Assembly (NCBI GenBank): GCA_964604825.1
Contig: CAZSAL010000008.1
Span: 8,173 to 72,172 of the forward strand
Direction of reading: 5' to 3'
DNA length: 64,000 bases
Source of the DNA: CAZSAL01 sp964604825
Lineage (GTDB): Bacteria > Elusimicrobiota > Elusimicrobia > 2-01-FULL-59-12
Numbering within the stretch: the first letter of the stretch is position 1; each line of letters starts with the position of its first letter. This document shows, piece after piece, positions 42,674-51,971 of this stretch. The translations under genes and the position numbers were made by a program. The notes below the pieces were generated by a model that saw only the letters and a list, made by a program, of their open reading frames with translations, had not been told where the DNA came from and did not search any database.

Positions 42674-43669
42674 ATGGCCCTCTCCATCTCAACCAGTTCC
42701 CCTATATCGGAGGCGCGGACAATCCCCGCGCCTTATTTGTCTGTCGTTATCCCTGTTTTTAATGAGCAAAGCAATATCCGGCGTCTTCACGAATCCCTGA
42801 CAAGGGTTTTAGGAAGCATCGGCAGGCCATATGAAATCATTCTTGTAGACGACGGCAGCACGGACGCTTCGCTCGGTCTTCTTCGCGATCTGGCGAAAAC
42901 CGATTCCCATGTTGTCATTGTGGAGTTCAGCCGCAATTTCGGGCAGCATGCCGCCGTTTTTGCGGGGTTCGATCAGGCGCAGGGGAAAATCGTCGTAACG
43001 CTGGACGCCGACCTGCAGAACCCTCCCGAAGCCATACCGTCGCTCGTGGCTAAAATCGAGGAGGGCTACGATGTTGTGGGCGGCTGGAGGGAAAACCGCC
43101 AGGACCCGGCATACCGCAAAGCGGCTTCATGGGCGGTAAACCGCCTGACGTCATTAAGCACGGGCGTCCGCATGAAAGATTACGGCTGCATGCTGCGGGC
43201 CTACCGCCGGGAAATTGTGGAACAGATCTGCAAGTGCTCGGAAATATCAAGCTTTATCCCCGCCCTTGCCAATACTTTTGCCCGCAGGATAGCGGAAATC
43301 GAAGTCCCGCACAGAAATCGCGCGGACGGGCAGAAGTCAAAATATTCCCTGGTGCGGCTGGTGCGTCTTAACTTCGACCTGCTTACCGGGTTTTCGTTGC
43401 TGCCGATACAGGTGATCAGCGCTTTCGGGCTCCTGCTTTCGGTGACGGGAGTTGGCTTCAGCCTGTTTCTGTTTGTCCGCCGGCTTATTGTCGGTCCGGA
43501 AGCGGAGGGGTTGTTTACCCTGTTCGCCATCCTTTTTGCTTTCATCGGGATTCAGATTATGGCTCTGGGAATTATCGGCGAATACGTGGGAAGGATTTAT
43601 AACGAGGTGCGCAAACGCCCCCGTTTCATAGTTAAGGCCGTTTACAGGAATTCAGAGGTGAAGGCATGA
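42674..43669 (+). CDS. ArnC-like polyprenyl-phosphate glycosyltransferase (GT2)
   Basis: 331 aa. GT-A fold with LSVVIPVFNEQSNIRRL, IILVDDGSTDASLG, LDADLQNPPEA (the DxD-type metal site), and two C-terminal transmembrane segments (residues ~240-300). This is the ArnC/DPM1-like architecture: transfer of 4-formamido-arabinose (ArnC) or another sugar to undecaprenyl phosphate. Formyltransferase, NAD-sugar enzyme and deformylase genes follow directly, favouring the ArnC assignment. No ribosome site precedes the ATG. Overlaps the next gene by 4 nt. Confidence 0.85.
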   Translation: MALSISTSSPISEARTIPAPYLSVVIPVFNEQSNIRRLHESLTRVLGSIGRPYEIILVDDGSTDASLGLLRDLAKTDSHVVIVEFSRNFGQHAAVFAGFDQAQGKIVVTLDADLQNPPEAIPSLVAKIEEGYDVVGGWRENRQDPAYRKAASWAVNRLTSLSTGVRMKDYGCMLRAYRREIVEQICKCSEISSFIPALANTFARRIAEIEVPHRNRADGQKSKYSLVRLVRLNFDLLTGFSLLPIQVISAFGLLLSVTGVGFSLFLFVRRLIVGPEAEGLFTLFAILFAFIGIQIMALGIIGEYVGRIYNEVRKRPRFIVKAVYRNSEVKA

Positions 43670-44625
43670 GAGCGGTGATATTTGCCTACAGTGAGATCGG
43701 CGTGACCGCCATTGAAACCTTGCTGGATCTTGGAGTTCAAGTGGCCGGGATCGTGACTCATGAGGATAATCCTGCCGAAATCCGATGGTTCCGCTCCGTG
43801 GGAGAACTGGCGCGCAAGCACGGCATTCCCGCCATCACGCCGGAATCACCGGACTCTCCGGAAATGCCGGCCTGGGTTAAGGGGAAAAAACCTGAGATTA
43901 TTTTTTCTTTTTATTACCGGAGCATGATCCCCATGGAAATTTTGAAGCTGGCACCGAGAGGGGCCTATAATCTTCACGGGTCGCTCCTGCCGAAATTCCG
44001 CGGGCGCGCCTGCGTCAATTGGGCGGTCATTGAAGGCGCAGCGGAGACCGGCGTCACCCTGCATGAGATGACGGACAAGCCCGACGCCGGAGACATCCTT
44101 GGCCAGGAAGCGGTTGCGATCGGGGAAAATGATACGGCCCGGGACGTTTTTGACAAGCTTGTTCCAGCCGCCAGGAAGCTTTTACAGCGTGTTGTCCCGC
44201 TTATCATTGAGGGCCGGGAAACAAAGACCCCGCAGGATGAGAAAGAGGCCACATATTTCGGGAAGCGCGCTCCGGAAGACGGTTTGATTGACTGGAACTG
44301 GCCGGCCCGGCGCATTCATAATCTCATTCGCGGCGTTGCGAGGCCTTATCCCGGCGCCTTTACATTTTTGGGTGGGCGAAAGCTTTTCGTTCATAAGGGG
44401 TATGTGCTTGACCCGCAGGAAGTCGCAGGCCGTCTCGCTCACGCCAATGAAAAGCCTGCGGGCCAGTTGCTTGATCCGTGGGCGAAGGGCGTTCCGGTAG
44501 TTACGGGCGACGGTTTTTATCTGATGCAGGAAGTGCAGTTCGAGGGCGGAACGGCGCTTGCCGCCCGGGACGCGCTCGCGACACAGCGATCCGTTTTTGA
44601 TTCTATCGTATCGATAACCAGGTAA
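43666..44625 (+). CDS. Formyltransferase, ArnA N-domain-like
   Basis: 319 aa of the methionyl-tRNA formyltransferase fold. Catalytic triad candidates are Asn and His in NLHGSLLPKFRGRA near residue 103 and Asp in KPDAGDILGQE near 140. In ArnA the N-terminal domain adds a formyl group from 10-formyl-THF to UDP-4-amino-arabinose. Here it is a separate gene directly ahead of the dehydrogenase-like gene, as if ArnA were split in two. True tRNA formylation is less likely given the neighbours. ATGA overlap with the upstream gene. Confidence 0.85.
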   Translation: MRAVIFAYSEIGVTAIETLLDLGVQVAGIVTHEDNPAEIRWFRSVGELARKHGIPAITPESPDSPEMPAWVKGKKPEIIFSFYYRSMIPMEILKLAPRGAYNLHGSLLPKFRGRACVNWAVIEGAAETGVTLHEMTDKPDAGDILGQEAVAIGENDTARDVFDKLVPAARKLLQRVVPLIIEGRETKTPQDEKEATYFGKRAPEDGLIDWNWPARRIHNLIRGVARPYPGAFTFLGGRKLFVHKGYVLDPQEVAGRLAHANEKPAGQLLDPWAKGVPVVTGDGFYLMQEVQFEGGTALAARDALATQRSVFDSIVSITR

Positions 44626-44636
44626 GGGGGGAGTTT

Positions 44637-45620
44637 ATGCGAGTATTGATCACCGGCGGAGCCGGTTTTTTGGGTTCACATCTGGCGGAAGGATTTCTGA
44701 AACGCGGGGATGAAGTCGTCGTCCTTGATATGGCGCCGTCCATCAAAGTCGAGCATCTCCTGTCCAACCCGCGCTTCCGGTACGTTCGGGATTCGATTTT
44801 CAACGAAAGCATGCTGGAAAGCCTTATCCTCAAATGCGATCTGATTTATCACATGGCTGCGGTGGTGGGAGTGGAACATTACGTCGGCGATCCCTATCAG
44901 GTGCTCAATGTCAATATTAACGGTACTCAAAACGTTTTGAAACTGGCGCACCGCTACAACAAAAAAGTCGTTCTGGCTTCCACGTCCGAAGTTTACGGGC
45001 GCAATACGAAAGTGCCCTGGAAGGAAGATGACGACCGCGTGCTTGGCTCTACGCGCATTGACCGCTGGTGTTATTCCACCTCGAAAGCGGTAGGGGAACA
45101 TTTCGGTTTCGCATATCTCAAGCTTGGGCTGCCGGTGGTTATTGTCCGCTATTTCAATATTTACGGACCGCGTCTGGACAAGATCGATGTAGGCCGCGTG
45201 CTGACTATTTTCATGGGCCAGTTGCTGCGTCACGAGCCCCTTACGGTTATCGGCGACGGCAAGCAGACGCGCTGCTTCACTTATGTGGACGATTGCGTCC
45301 GGGCCACAATGGCCGCGGGCCTTGTGCCGGAAGCGGTTGGCGATATCTTCAATATCGGAGTGGACCGCGAAACAACGATTCTGGAACTGGCTGAAACAAT
45401 GATCAAAATTTCCGGCGCCCGTTCCACCATTAAATTCGTGCCTCAGCAGAGCATTTACGGGGAAAGTTATGAGGATATCCCCCGGCGGGTGCCTGACAAC
45501 ACCAAGATGAAGACCATTCTCAAAGTCAGTCCGCAGGTATCTCTGGAAGACGGCCTGCGTAAGACGATCGAATGGTTCCAGAAGGCGTACTTCGAAGCGC
45601 AAAACGCCTTGAAGAAGTGA
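44637..45620 (+). CDS. NAD-dependent sugar epimerase/decarboxylase, ArnA C-domain-like
   Basis: 327 aa short-chain dehydrogenase fold: Rossmann TGGAGFLGSHLAEG near residue 7, catalytic YSTSK (Tyr/Lys) near 144, and NIYGPRLDKIDVGRVL. It is similar to UDP-glucuronate decarboxylases and the ArnA C-terminal domain, which oxidise and decarboxylate UDP-glucuronate to UDP-4-keto-arabinose. An epimerase acting on another nucleotide sugar cannot be excluded. GGGGGAG site 5 nt before the ATG. A dispersed repeat follows. Confidence 0.85.
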   Translation: MRVLITGGAGFLGSHLAEGFLKRGDEVVVLDMAPSIKVEHLLSNPRFRYVRDSIFNESMLESLILKCDLIYHMAAVVGVEHYVGDPYQVLNVNINGTQNVLKLAHRYNKKVVLASTSEVYGRNTKVPWKEDDDRVLGSTRIDRWCYSTSKAVGEHFGFAYLKLGLPVVIVRYFNIYGPRLDKIDVGRVLTIFMGQLLRHEPLTVIGDGKQTRCFTYVDDCVRATMAAGLVPEAVGDIFNIGVDRETTILELAETMIKISGARSTIKFVPQQSIYGESYEDIPRRVPDNTKMKTILKVSPQVSLEDGLRKTIEWFQKAYFEAQNALKK

Positions 45621-45628
45621 CGCATTTT

Positions 45629-45708
45629 GTCATTCCCGAGGTCGTTATCGGGAATTCCTGCATAGAGGCCTTCGAGAGGGATCCCCGATAACACAATTCG
45701 GGGATGAC
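45629..45708. repeat. Dispersed palindromic repeat, copy 4
   Basis: Begins GTCATTCCCGA and ends CGGGGATGAC, with TTCCCGA/TCGGGAA and ATCCCCGAT/TTCGGGGAT inner pairs; closest to copy 1. It lies between the epimerase-like and ArnD-like genes. Confidence 0.8.
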
Positions 45709-45726
45709 AGCGACAGAAGGAGCTTG

Positions 45727-46629
45727 ATGGTTCGACTCGCTCTAAAGATCGACGTTGATACCTATCACGGGCTTAAAGACGGAGTTCCGCGCCTGGCGTC
45801 GTTTCTTGCTCAGGAAAAGCTGCCTGCAAGCTTTTTTGTCACCATGGGGCCGGACCGTTCCGGCTGGGCGGCCAAACGATTTTTCACGCGCAGGGGATTT
45901 GCCCGGAAAATGCGGCGCACTTCAGCAGCCCGGATTTACGGCTGGCGTACTATTTTTTCAGGCACGCTCCTTCCGGACCGGCCCATGGCGGCCTCCTTCG
46001 CAGACCTTATGCGCTCGCTCCGTGAACAGGGGTTTGAAGTAAGCCCCCACGGCTACGATCATATCCGCTGGCACGACGAGGCGTCGGGCTGGGACAAGCA
46101 GCGCGCAAAACGCGAGCTGGAAAAGGTTTTCTCCATCTATCGCCGGATTTTTTGTTCAGACCCGCAAAGTTTTTCCGCGCCGGGATGGCAGGCCGGTGAA
46201 GGAACATGGCGCGCGCTGGAAGATTTCCGCCTGCTGTATCACAGCGATTCTCGCGGATCAGCGCCGTTTTATCCGGTTTTTCCTTCGGGCGTTTTGAAAA
46301 CACCCGAAATCCCGACCACGCTCCCGACCTGGGATGAAATACTCGCCTGGGACGGCATGTCGGAAAACGACCTCGTGGACCAGACCTGGCGCCTGTTGTC
46401 GAGGGACCGGCTCAATGTGTGGACTATACATGCCGAATTCGAGGGCCAGGAGTATTTTGCTCGGTTCCGCCAGTTTGTCATGCGTGCCAAGGAATACAAC
46501 GTAGAATGGATCTCTTTGCCGAAATTTGCGGCGGATATCACGGCCGGAAAGATTCCGACGGCAGGAATCTCTCAGGAAGAACTGCCTGGCCGTGCGGGAA
46601 CCGTAACGTTACAGCAGGATAAAAACTGA
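45727..46629 (+). CDS. ArnD-like polysaccharide deacetylase family protein
   Basis: 300 aa of the NodB/polysaccharide deacetylase fold. KIDVDTYHGLKDG carries the first metal-binding Asp; the His ligands are in SPHGYDHIRWHD near residue 107; a third motif is SAPGWQAGEG near 150. ArnD removes the formyl group from the lipid-linked 4-formamido-arabinose before ArnT acts. The sequence after IDVDTYHG (LASFLAQEKLPASFFVTMGP) is ArnD-like. AAGGAG lies 5 nt before ATG 45727. The next gene begins 2 nt after its stop. Confidence 0.85.
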   Translation: MVRLALKIDVDTYHGLKDGVPRLASFLAQEKLPASFFVTMGPDRSGWAAKRFFTRRGFARKMRRTSAARIYGWRTIFSGTLLPDRPMAASFADLMRSLREQGFEVSPHGYDHIRWHDEASGWDKQRAKRELEKVFSIYRRIFCSDPQSFSAPGWQAGEGTWRALEDFRLLYHSDSRGSAPFYPVFPSGVLKTPEIPTTLPTWDEILAWDGMSENDLVDQTWRLLSRDRLNVWTIHAEFEGQEYFARFRQFVMRAKEYNVEWISLPKFAADITAGKIPTAGISQEELPGRAGTVTLQQDKN

Positions 46630-46631
46630 CC

Positions 46632-49600
46632 ATGGATGAAAGATTCGTAAAAGAAGAAGGGCTCGAGGTTTTCACCGGCACCGAGCTGATCATTAAGGGC
46701 GCGCTGGAAAGCGGAGTGGGTCTGATTACAGGCTATCCGGGTTCCCCGGTTTCCGATGTGTTTGATGCCGCGAGCTCGCAGCGGGACCTGCTCAAAAAGC
46801 ACGGCATTCTGGCGGCGATGGCAAACAACGAGGCCCTTTCCGCCGCGCGGCTGAACGGAGCCCGCATGGCCGGAGTCAAAGCCATGGCTGTTATGAAAAG
46901 CGTGGGCATGCATGTGGCCGCGGACGGGCTTGCGCTGGGGAATCTGTCCGAGCCGAATAACGAGGGTGGGGGCATAGTTGTCGTGGGCGACGATCCCTGG
47001 ATCGATTCCACCCAGATCAATAACGATTCACGCTTTCTCAGCCAGCATCTGCATATGCCGGTGCTCGAGCCAAGCACGTTCCAGGAAATGAAGGATTGGG
47101 TGGGGGTGGCGTTTTCTCTGTCGTCCAGCGCCAATCTCTACATCACTTTTCTGGTTACAACCAATCAGGCTGACGGAGGGGGGACCGTCTGGCTTCACCC
47201 CAACCGCTATCCTGCGGTGAGTACGATCGCGCCGCTTTCGATCGAAAGCGAAAAGATTGATCTGGACCGGACGGTTCTCCTGCCGCCGCGTACCTGGCAC
47301 CGCGAAGTGTCGCTTCCCCGGAGAATTGAAAAGCTCTGGGAACTGACGCGTGAACGCAATCTAAACCCGGTTTTAAACAGACAGACGGGCCGTTCGCCGC
47401 TCGGGCTGGTGTCTTCAGGTTTAAGCTATTGCTATCTTGAACACGCCTTGATGGAATTGGGCTTGAGCGGAAAAATTCCCGTACTCAAGGCCGGCCTTAC
47501 ATACCCGCTGGATCCGGAACCCGTTCTTACTCTTGCCGGGGAGGTCGACGCCATTGTCGTAGTTGAGGAAAAACGGGGATTTCTCGAACAGCAGATCACC
47601 GGTATTTTACAGGATGCGCGACAGTCCGGCAGCCTTAAAGAAATTCCTGAAATATGGGGCAAGAAGCTCCCCAAAGACCGCCCCGGATTTCCGGAAGCGC
47701 GCGGGCTGAACACGTCGCTAATAATTCAGATTCTGGTTCCTTTCCTGAAGGAATCTCTTGCCGGCCGCAAGGATATAGACTTCCAGCGCCTGGAGAAAGA
47801 AGCCGCCGTAGTCGAAGCCACCAGCGGCCCCGGGATCGAGTTGCCTGCCCGGACTCCTACTTTCTGTCCGGGATGCCCGCACCGCGATTCCTCGTCCGTG
47901 TTCCTGCAGATCAAGAAAGATTTTTCCAATCCGGTTTACATGAAGAAAGAGCATGGCCGGGATCCTGTGGATCTTATATTCCATGGCGAGACAGGCTGCT
48001 TCACCATGCTCATGTTTGAACCCAACAGGCCGCTGATGCATAACTATTCCGGCATGGGCATCGGAGGCGGCACGGGAGCGGGACTCGATCCTTTCGTCAC
48101 GAACAAGCAGGTTGTTTTTCTCGGCGATTCCACATTCTTTCACAGCGGCATGATCGCCATTTCCGATTCCATCAAATCGGGACAGGACATAACCTACGTG
48201 ATTCTTGATAACAAGACCACCGCCATGACGGGGCATCAGCCTACCCCCGGAACCGAATTCGATCTCATGGGCGATAACACTTTCGCCCAGAACATAGAAA
48301 GCATCGTGCAGGGAATGGCGCAGAAGTCGTCGCCGGGGTCCGCTATTCCTGTATCGCGCGTCAACCCGGCAGACCGGGACAAATACCGCACCCTGCTCGA
48401 GGAAACCGTTTTGAAGGACGGCGTCAAGGTTATCATCGCCGATAAGGAATGCGGCATTACCTTCCACCGGCGGAAAAAGAAGGAACGCAAAGCCATACTC
48501 CGCCGCGAGGGATTCCTGCCTCTGGAAACACACGTAAACATCACGCCTGAGGTTTGCGAATTCTGCCTGGAATGCACAAAGACCACCGGCTGCCCGGGAT
48601 TAACAATTGAGCAGTCCATTCACGGTCCCAAGATCGCCACAGACCCAAGCCTTTGTGTTTCGGACGGGGCTTGCGTAAAACTGAAGAACTGCCCGTCTTT
48701 TGAGGAATTGATAATCGAACGAAAATCCCCGCCCCGCCATGCTCCCGTATTACCGGACCTTTCCCATTTGCCGCCCCCTCCCGCCGCTTCATTCGACAGG
48801 TTCTGGTACGGCTACACTGCGGGCGTGGGAGGGATGGGGCTGGGGCTTGTCTCAGCGATTCTCGTTCAGGCCGGGCAGAGGCAGGGTTATCGCGTATTAT
48901 TTTCCGACAAGAAAGGCCTGGCGATCCGCAACGGCGGGGTATTCGGGCATATTATCTTCAGCAAGGAAGGCGGTGTTCTCGCGCCGCTTGTCCCTTATGG
49001 GAAAGCCGACCTTATACTTGGGATCGATCTGCTGGAAACAGCGCGTGGTCTGGACCCCCGGTCTAATCTGCGCATCGCTCATCCGGAGCGAAGCCGGGCG
49101 GTGGTAAACACGGCGGCTTATCAGACTATTTTGATGCTGCTCGGGCGCGATACCATGCAGGCTGCAGACTACGAGGCTGTTATACGCCGCATGGTCAGGC
49201 TGGACGCATTTGCCGGTTTTAATTTTTCCGCGATTTCTGAGCATTATTTTGGTTCGGCCCTTTATTCCAATATGCTTCTGCTGGGAACGGCGATACAGAA
49301 GGGCTGGCTGCCTCTGGATGCCGCCAACGTTGAATGGGCGATCGCGCAGTCTGTTCCCAAAGACGACCGCGCCTTAAACATCGACGCCTTCCGGGCAGGA
49401 AGGCTTCTGGCTGTGTCTCCAGGAAAATTTAATCTGCCGCAGCGGATATACACCTACCGCACGCTTCTGGCGGAAAAAATCGGGTATCTGAAACAGCTTT
49501 ACGGCTCATCGACGGCCGCAGCCTACCGCGCGCTGGTAGAAGAAGCGATCCTGCATCTGCCGATGGATGATTCTGCGCACCTGCACCTGGCTCAGCGCGT

Positions 49601-50222
49601 TTATGACCTGATCTGCTGCGAAAATATCGCCTATGCCCGACGCTACGCGGATCTTGTGCTTAAAACCGCGCAGAAAGATCGTGCCAGCTGGGGATACCGC
49701 GCAACGCTTGCCGTGCTTCACCAGTCATTCCGGTTGATGGCCATAAAAGATGAGATCTATGTGGCGCATCTCCTGACCAGTCCCGAGAAAAAGCTGCGTG
49801 ACCTGGAAAGATTTGGTATTGACGAGGCCAACGGGGATCGCGTGCGCCGTCTGCATGTGAACCGTCCCGAAATTACAGTTTTCGGCAGAAGTTTCCGCTG
49901 GAACATGACCACGCAGAACTGGCAGCTGAATATCGTGAAACGTTTGAAATTCCTGCGCCGCCTGTTGCCTGGCTGGCATGCGGATGAGAAGGCTTTCCGG
50001 GACTGGTATCTCGATCTGGCGGCGCGTTTTGATGCGGATGACGAGCAGAGTTACGCCTTGTGGTTGAAAATTCTGCGGTGTCCTGAGAATGTCCGCGGCT
50101 ACCGGGAAGCGCGCGTGCCCCTTGTTCAGGAGGCGCGCAAACAGGCTGCCGCCTGTCTTGAAGAGCTGAACTCCAGGGCCTATCATAAGCATCAGAAAAC
50201 GAACCGTGAAAGACGCAGGTAA
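46632..50222 (+). CDS. Indolepyruvate-type 2-oxoacid:ferredoxin oxidoreductase, fused subunits
   Basis: 1196 aa. The N-terminal pyrimidine domain (GLITGYPGSPVSDVFDAAS; NEALSAARLNGARMAGVKA) is followed by a TPP-binding domain (GDSTFFHSGMIAISDSIKSG near residue 497) and a ferredoxin-like cysteine cluster (CEFCLECTKTTGCPG and CVSDGACVKLKNCP, residues ~640-690). An IorB-like gamma domain starts near residue 725. Such enzymes oxidatively decarboxylate aryl or branched 2-oxoacids to acyl-CoA, reducing ferredoxin, in amino-acid fermentation. The acyl-CoA synthetase at 52533 could use the product. Substrate preference is not readable. The last ~200 residues are helical and not assigned. Confidence 0.88.
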   Translation: MDERFVKEEGLEVFTGTELIIKGALESGVGLITGYPGSPVSDVFDAASSQRDLLKKHGILAAMANNEALSAARLNGARMAGVKAMAVMKSVGMHVAADGLALGNLSEPNNEGGGIVVVGDDPWIDSTQINNDSRFLSQHLHMPVLEPSTFQEMKDWVGVAFSLSSSANLYITFLVTTNQADGGGTVWLHPNRYPAVSTIAPLSIESEKIDLDRTVLLPPRTWHREVSLPRRIEKLWELTRERNLNPVLNRQTGRSPLGLVSSGLSYCYLEHALMELGLSGKIPVLKAGLTYPLDPEPVLTLAGEVDAIVVVEEKRGFLEQQITGILQDARQSGSLKEIPEIWGKKLPKDRPGFPEARGLNTSLIIQILVPFLKESLAGRKDIDFQRLEKEAAVVEATSGPGIELPARTPTFCPGCPHRDSSSVFLQIKKDFSNPVYMKKEHGRDPVDLIFHGETGCFTMLMFEPNRPLMHNYSGMGIGGGTGAGLDPFVTNKQVVFLGDSTFFHSGMIAISDSIKSGQDITYVILDNKTTAMTGHQPTPGTEFDLMGDNTFAQNIESIVQGMAQKSSPGSAIPVSRVNPADRDKYRTLLEETVLKDGVKVIIADKECGITFHRRKKKERKAILRREGFLPLETHVNITPEVCEFCLECTKTTGCPGLTIEQSIHGPKIATDPSLCVSDGACVKLKNCPSFEELIIERKSPPRHAPVLPDLSHLPPPPAASFDRFWYGYTAGVGGMGLGLVSAILVQAGQRQGYRVLFSDKKGLAIRNGGVFGHIIFSKEGGVLAPLVPYGKADLILGIDLLETARGLDPRSNLRIAHPERSRAVVNTAAYQTILMLLGRDTMQAADYEAVIRRMVRLDAFAGFNFSAISEHYFGSALYSNMLLLGTAIQKGWLPLDAANVEWAIAQSVPKDDRALNIDAFRAGRLLAVSPGKFNLPQRIYTYRTLLAEKIGYLKQLYGSSTAAAYRALVEEAILHLPMDDSAHLHLAQRVYDLICCENIAYARRYADLVLKTAQKDRASWGYRATLAVLHQSFRLMAIKDEIYVAHLLTSPEKKLRDLERFGIDEANGDRVRRLHVNRPEITVFGRSFRWNMTTQNWQLNIVKRLKFLRRLLPGWHADEKAFRDWYLDLAARFDADDEQSYALWLKILRCPENVRGYREARVPLVQEARKQAAACLEELNSRAYHKHQKTNRERRR

Positions 50223-50230
50223 GTGGCGGA

Positions 50231-51958
50231 GTGAATCGGCGTTCCCTTCTTTTTAAGCTTCTGGCCCTTGCCGGGGCGGCGGCCGTTGTCCCGGCCTTAA
50301 TCATTACTCTCGTTCAACGTTCGATCAGTTCTCACGCCCTGGAAAACTCTATCCGGCGCCATCAGACGGAACTGGCCCGCCGAACAGCCAATGAGATCAA
50401 CGGTGAAATATATGCCGCGCAGCGGATGCTTGCCTATGCCGCGCCGGATCCTGTCTGGCGCGCAGGTTCCGCCGCGGAACAGCGGCGCAGCCTGGCAAAA
50501 CTCCTGAAATCGGTTCCCTCATTCCAGGAAGTAATGCTCGTCGACGCCATCGGCCAGGAGCGGATCAATCTCAACCGTAATGGAACCTCTTCTCCAAAAA
50601 CGAAAAGGCCCGCGGGACTGGAAGAATCCTTCATCGGCACGCCGTTTTTTTCCGGAGGAGGCCTGCCGACGATTCTCCTGGGTGAGCCCCTGCGCCTTAA
50701 CGGTCGTTCCAGCGGAGCGCTCATGGCCAAAATGAGTTTTTCCGAGCTGAGCAGCCTTATGGTGCAGGCCCATATAGGAGGACATGGCATGGCCTTCATT
50801 GTGGATCAGCAGGGAGATCTCATCGCTCATCCGGATGAAGAACGTGTTCTTGCCCACGCCAATTTTGCGGACCTTCCCGTAGTCAAAGAATGGCGGACAC
50901 GTCCGAACGAGCCTTCCGCGCTCAAGGAATACCCGGACGAACGCGGTGTGCCGGCCATAGCCGTGGCCTGTCCCATACCGCTTTTGCACAGCGCCGTGGT
51001 TGTTCAGCAGCCGCGCGCCGAGGTGTATGAGCCGCTGATCCGACTGCGCGACGATTCTATCCTTTGTCTGTGCATCGGGCTTTTTATTTTCATCAGCCTG
51101 GCACTTGCCGTGGCATGGCGCATCCTGCAGCCGCTCCGTCAGCTGGAAGGAGCGGCGGAAGCGATCGGCCGGGGCAATCTGGATGTTGATCTTGATATAA
51201 AAACCGGGGATGAACTGGAGGATCTGGGTAAGGCTTTCAATCAGATGGCGGATTCCCTGCGCGCTCTGGAAACCATGCGCACGGACCTGATTAACATGAT
51301 TATCCATGACCTGAAATCACCGCTTTCCACAATTCTTGCCAGCCTTGATTATTTGATCAGCGGAGAGCTGGGGACTCTGACGGAAGAACAAATGAAATTC
51401 CTGAATATGAGCCGCCGCGCCAGCCAGGATCTTCTGGGCATGATCCAGACACTGCTCGACATCGCAAAGATGGATGAAGGAAAGCTGGTGTTGGAGAAGG
51501 AATCCTTCGCTCCCCTTCCCTGGGCGGAAAAAGTCGTCCAGTCATTCCAGCCATCGGCGGAAATTGCCCAGAAAAAGCTGGTTCTGGAATCCCCGAATGC
51601 TCTTTCCGCAGCGGAAGGTGATGTCGCGCTCCTGAGTCGCGTGCTGGGGAACCTCATTTCCAACGCCCTGCAACACACCAGAATGAAAACGGGCGCGGTG
51701 ACTGTCATCTTAAATTCCGATGACGGGCTATTACGGGTTGACGTTCAGGATAACGGAGAGGGAATTCCTCTTGAGCATCAGTCGGCGATTTTTGAGAAGT
51801 TTGTTCAGGTGGACGGCGGACAGAAACGTGTGCGCCGCGGCACCGGGCTCGGTCTCACCTTCTGTAAAATGGTTGTCGAAGCCCACGGAGGCGTCATAGC
51901 CGTACACAGCACTCCCCAGCAGGGCAGCACCTTCACCTTCACTCTGCCGCTTGCATAA
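50231..51958 (+). CDS. Membrane sensor histidine kinase with Cache-type sensor and HAMP
   Basis: 575 aa. TM1 (residues ~8-28), a periplasmic region with dCache-like segments (MAFIVDQQGDLIAHPDEERV near 185), TM2 near 275-295, HAMP (RILQPLRQLEGAAEAIGRGN), then the dimerisation/phosphoacceptor box IIHDLKSPLSTIL with His near 358, and an HATPase domain with N box NLISNALQHT, DNGEGIP and GTGLGLTFCK. The stimulus is unknown and no response regulator is adjacent. GTG start with GGCGGA upstream, 8 nt after the oxidoreductase gene, so it may be co-transcribed with it. Confidence 0.9.
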   Translation: MNRRSLLFKLLALAGAAAVVPALIITLVQRSISSHALENSIRRHQTELARRTANEINGEIYAAQRMLAYAAPDPVWRAGSAAEQRRSLAKLLKSVPSFQEVMLVDAIGQERINLNRNGTSSPKTKRPAGLEESFIGTPFFSGGGLPTILLGEPLRLNGRSSGALMAKMSFSELSSLMVQAHIGGHGMAFIVDQQGDLIAHPDEERVLAHANFADLPVVKEWRTRPNEPSALKEYPDERGVPAIAVACPIPLLHSAVVVQQPRAEVYEPLIRLRDDSILCLCIGLFIFISLALAVAWRILQPLRQLEGAAEAIGRGNLDVDLDIKTGDELEDLGKAFNQMADSLRALETMRTDLINMIIHDLKSPLSTILASLDYLISGELGTLTEEQMKFLNMSRRASQDLLGMIQTLLDIAKMDEGKLVLEKESFAPLPWAEKVVQSFQPSAEIAQKKLVLESPNALSAAEGDVALLSRVLGNLISNALQHTRMKTGAVTVILNSDDGLLRVDVQDNGEGIPLEHQSAIFEKFVQVDGGQKRVRRGTGLGLTFCKMVVEAHGGVIAVHSTPQQGSTFTFTLPLA

Positions 51959-51971
51959 GCGGTTTCCAAAG

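Noticed and set aside
44676..45602. Minus-strand open frame of 308 codons opposite the epimerase-like gene
   Set aside because: Antisense shadow; the plus-strand gene has catalytic motifs.
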